From Gammaproteobacteria bacterium (lineage in GTDB: Bacteria; Pseudomonadota; Gammaproteobacteria; DSM-19610): DNA of 5,249 bases. The stretch lies in NCBI GenBank assembly GCA_011371465.1, contig DRQL01000248.1, forward strand, positions 1 through 5,249, in the 5' to 3' direction. Below are positions 4,942-5,249 of this stretch, piece after piece; position 1 is the stretch's first letter, and every line of letters starts with the position of its first letter. The notes under the pieces were generated by a model. It was given only the letters and a program-made list of their open reading frames with translations, was not told the origin of the DNA and did not search any database. Position numbers and translations under genes: made by a program.

Positions 4942-5249
4942 CTAAAAAATAATTACCGAACGAATGCTTTTACCCTCGTGCATCAGGTCGAATGCCGTGT
5001 TGATCTCTTCCAGCGGCATGCTGTGCGTCACCAGGCTGTCCAGCTCGATTTTGCCGTTCATGTAATTCTCGACATAACCGGGCAGTTCACTGCGCCCCTT
5101 GACGCCACCGAATGCCGTACCTTTCCAGGTGCGCCCCGTGACCAGCTGGAACGGCCGTGTGCAGATTTCCTGCCCGGAACCTGCCACCCCGATGATGGTC
5201 GAAACACCCCAGCCCATGTGGCAGCATTCCAGCGCATCGCGCATGACCG
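4942..5249 (-). CDS. frmA: S-(hydroxymethyl)glutathione dehydrogenase (class III alcohol dehydrogenase), C-terminal part
   Basis: The last 101 residues of a zinc-dependent medium-chain alcohol dehydrogenase; the gene runs off the right edge, so the N-terminus, catalytic zinc ligands and start are not visible. The enzyme oxidises S-(hydroxymethyl)glutathione, formed from formaldehyde and glutathione, to S-formylglutathione with NAD+; relatives also reduce S-nitrosoglutathione. Class III hallmarks are VMRDALECCHMGWGVSTIIG (end of the Rossmann domain), RPFQLVTGRTWKGTAFGG, and the LEEINTAFDLMHEGKSIR end. Family members are about 370 residues, so roughly 270 lie outside. The stop codon is 42 bases before the hydrolase start. 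Both the frmA and adhC names are used for this gene; the class is certain, the symbol a choice. Confidence 0.95.
   Translation of the reverse strand, partial: VMRDALECCHMGWGVSTIIGVAGSGQEICTRPFQLVTGRTWKGTAFGGVKGRSELPGYVENYMNGKIELDSLVTHSMPLEEINTAFDLMHEGKSIRSVIIF

Noticed and set aside
1..5249. CRISPR arrays, tRNA or rRNA genes, insertion sequences, phage genes, riboswitches
   Set aside because: No regularly spaced repeats, cloverleaf-like sequence, transposase-like product or terminal repeats were seen; the window is almost filled by ordinary metabolic and transport genes.

Overview
The window is GC-rich, compact DNA (high GC judged by eye) that looks like the chromosome of a proteobacterium, most likely a gammaproteobacterium. 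This rests on the glutathione-dependent formaldehyde pair (class III alcohol dehydrogenase plus S-formylglutathione hydrolase), the b- and c-type cytochromes, and good Shine-Dalgarno sites. A half-size YeeE/YedE sulfur transporter next to redox proteins would suit a sulfur-oxidising or facultatively respiring organism, but that is inference. I see no phage, transposon, CRISPR, tRNA or rRNA signal.

Left part (1-2678): two divergent units flank a 363-bp intergenic region. On the minus strand is a 170-residue YeeE/YedE-type membrane protein (26-538) with an almost perfect ribosome binding site. On the plus strand is a two-gene unit: a small stand-alone CBS-pair protein (902-1360) and an ArsB/NhaD-superfamily permease (1353-2678), whose reading frames overlap by 8 bases. 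The intergenic region is rich in dyad symmetry. It holds a predicted sigma70-like promoter for the YeeE gene whose -10 lies inside a perfect 14-bp palindrome, and two FNR/FixK/DNR-like boxes, one perfect (653-666) and one with a single mismatch (736-749). It is the most informative non-coding stretch here.

Right part (2684-5249): four minus-strand genes, read from the right edge leftwards, are the C-terminal part of S-(hydroxymethyl)glutathione dehydrogenase, S-formylglutathione hydrolase, a periplasmic DUF3365/Tll0287-like c-type heme protein, and a cytochrome b561-type membrane diheme protein. The first two form the glutathione route that turns formaldehyde into formate. The last two look like a periplasmic/membrane electron-transfer pair. 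No convincing terminator separates the pairs, so they may be one operon. The two halves of the window meet tail to tail at 2678/2684, where a short hairpin can end transcription.

The genes are individually recognisable. What is less ordinary is the architecture: a CBS regulator translationally coupled to an ion/anion permease, a palindrome-rich divergent control region, and an unusual heme protein with a cytochrome b placed after the formaldehyde detoxification genes.
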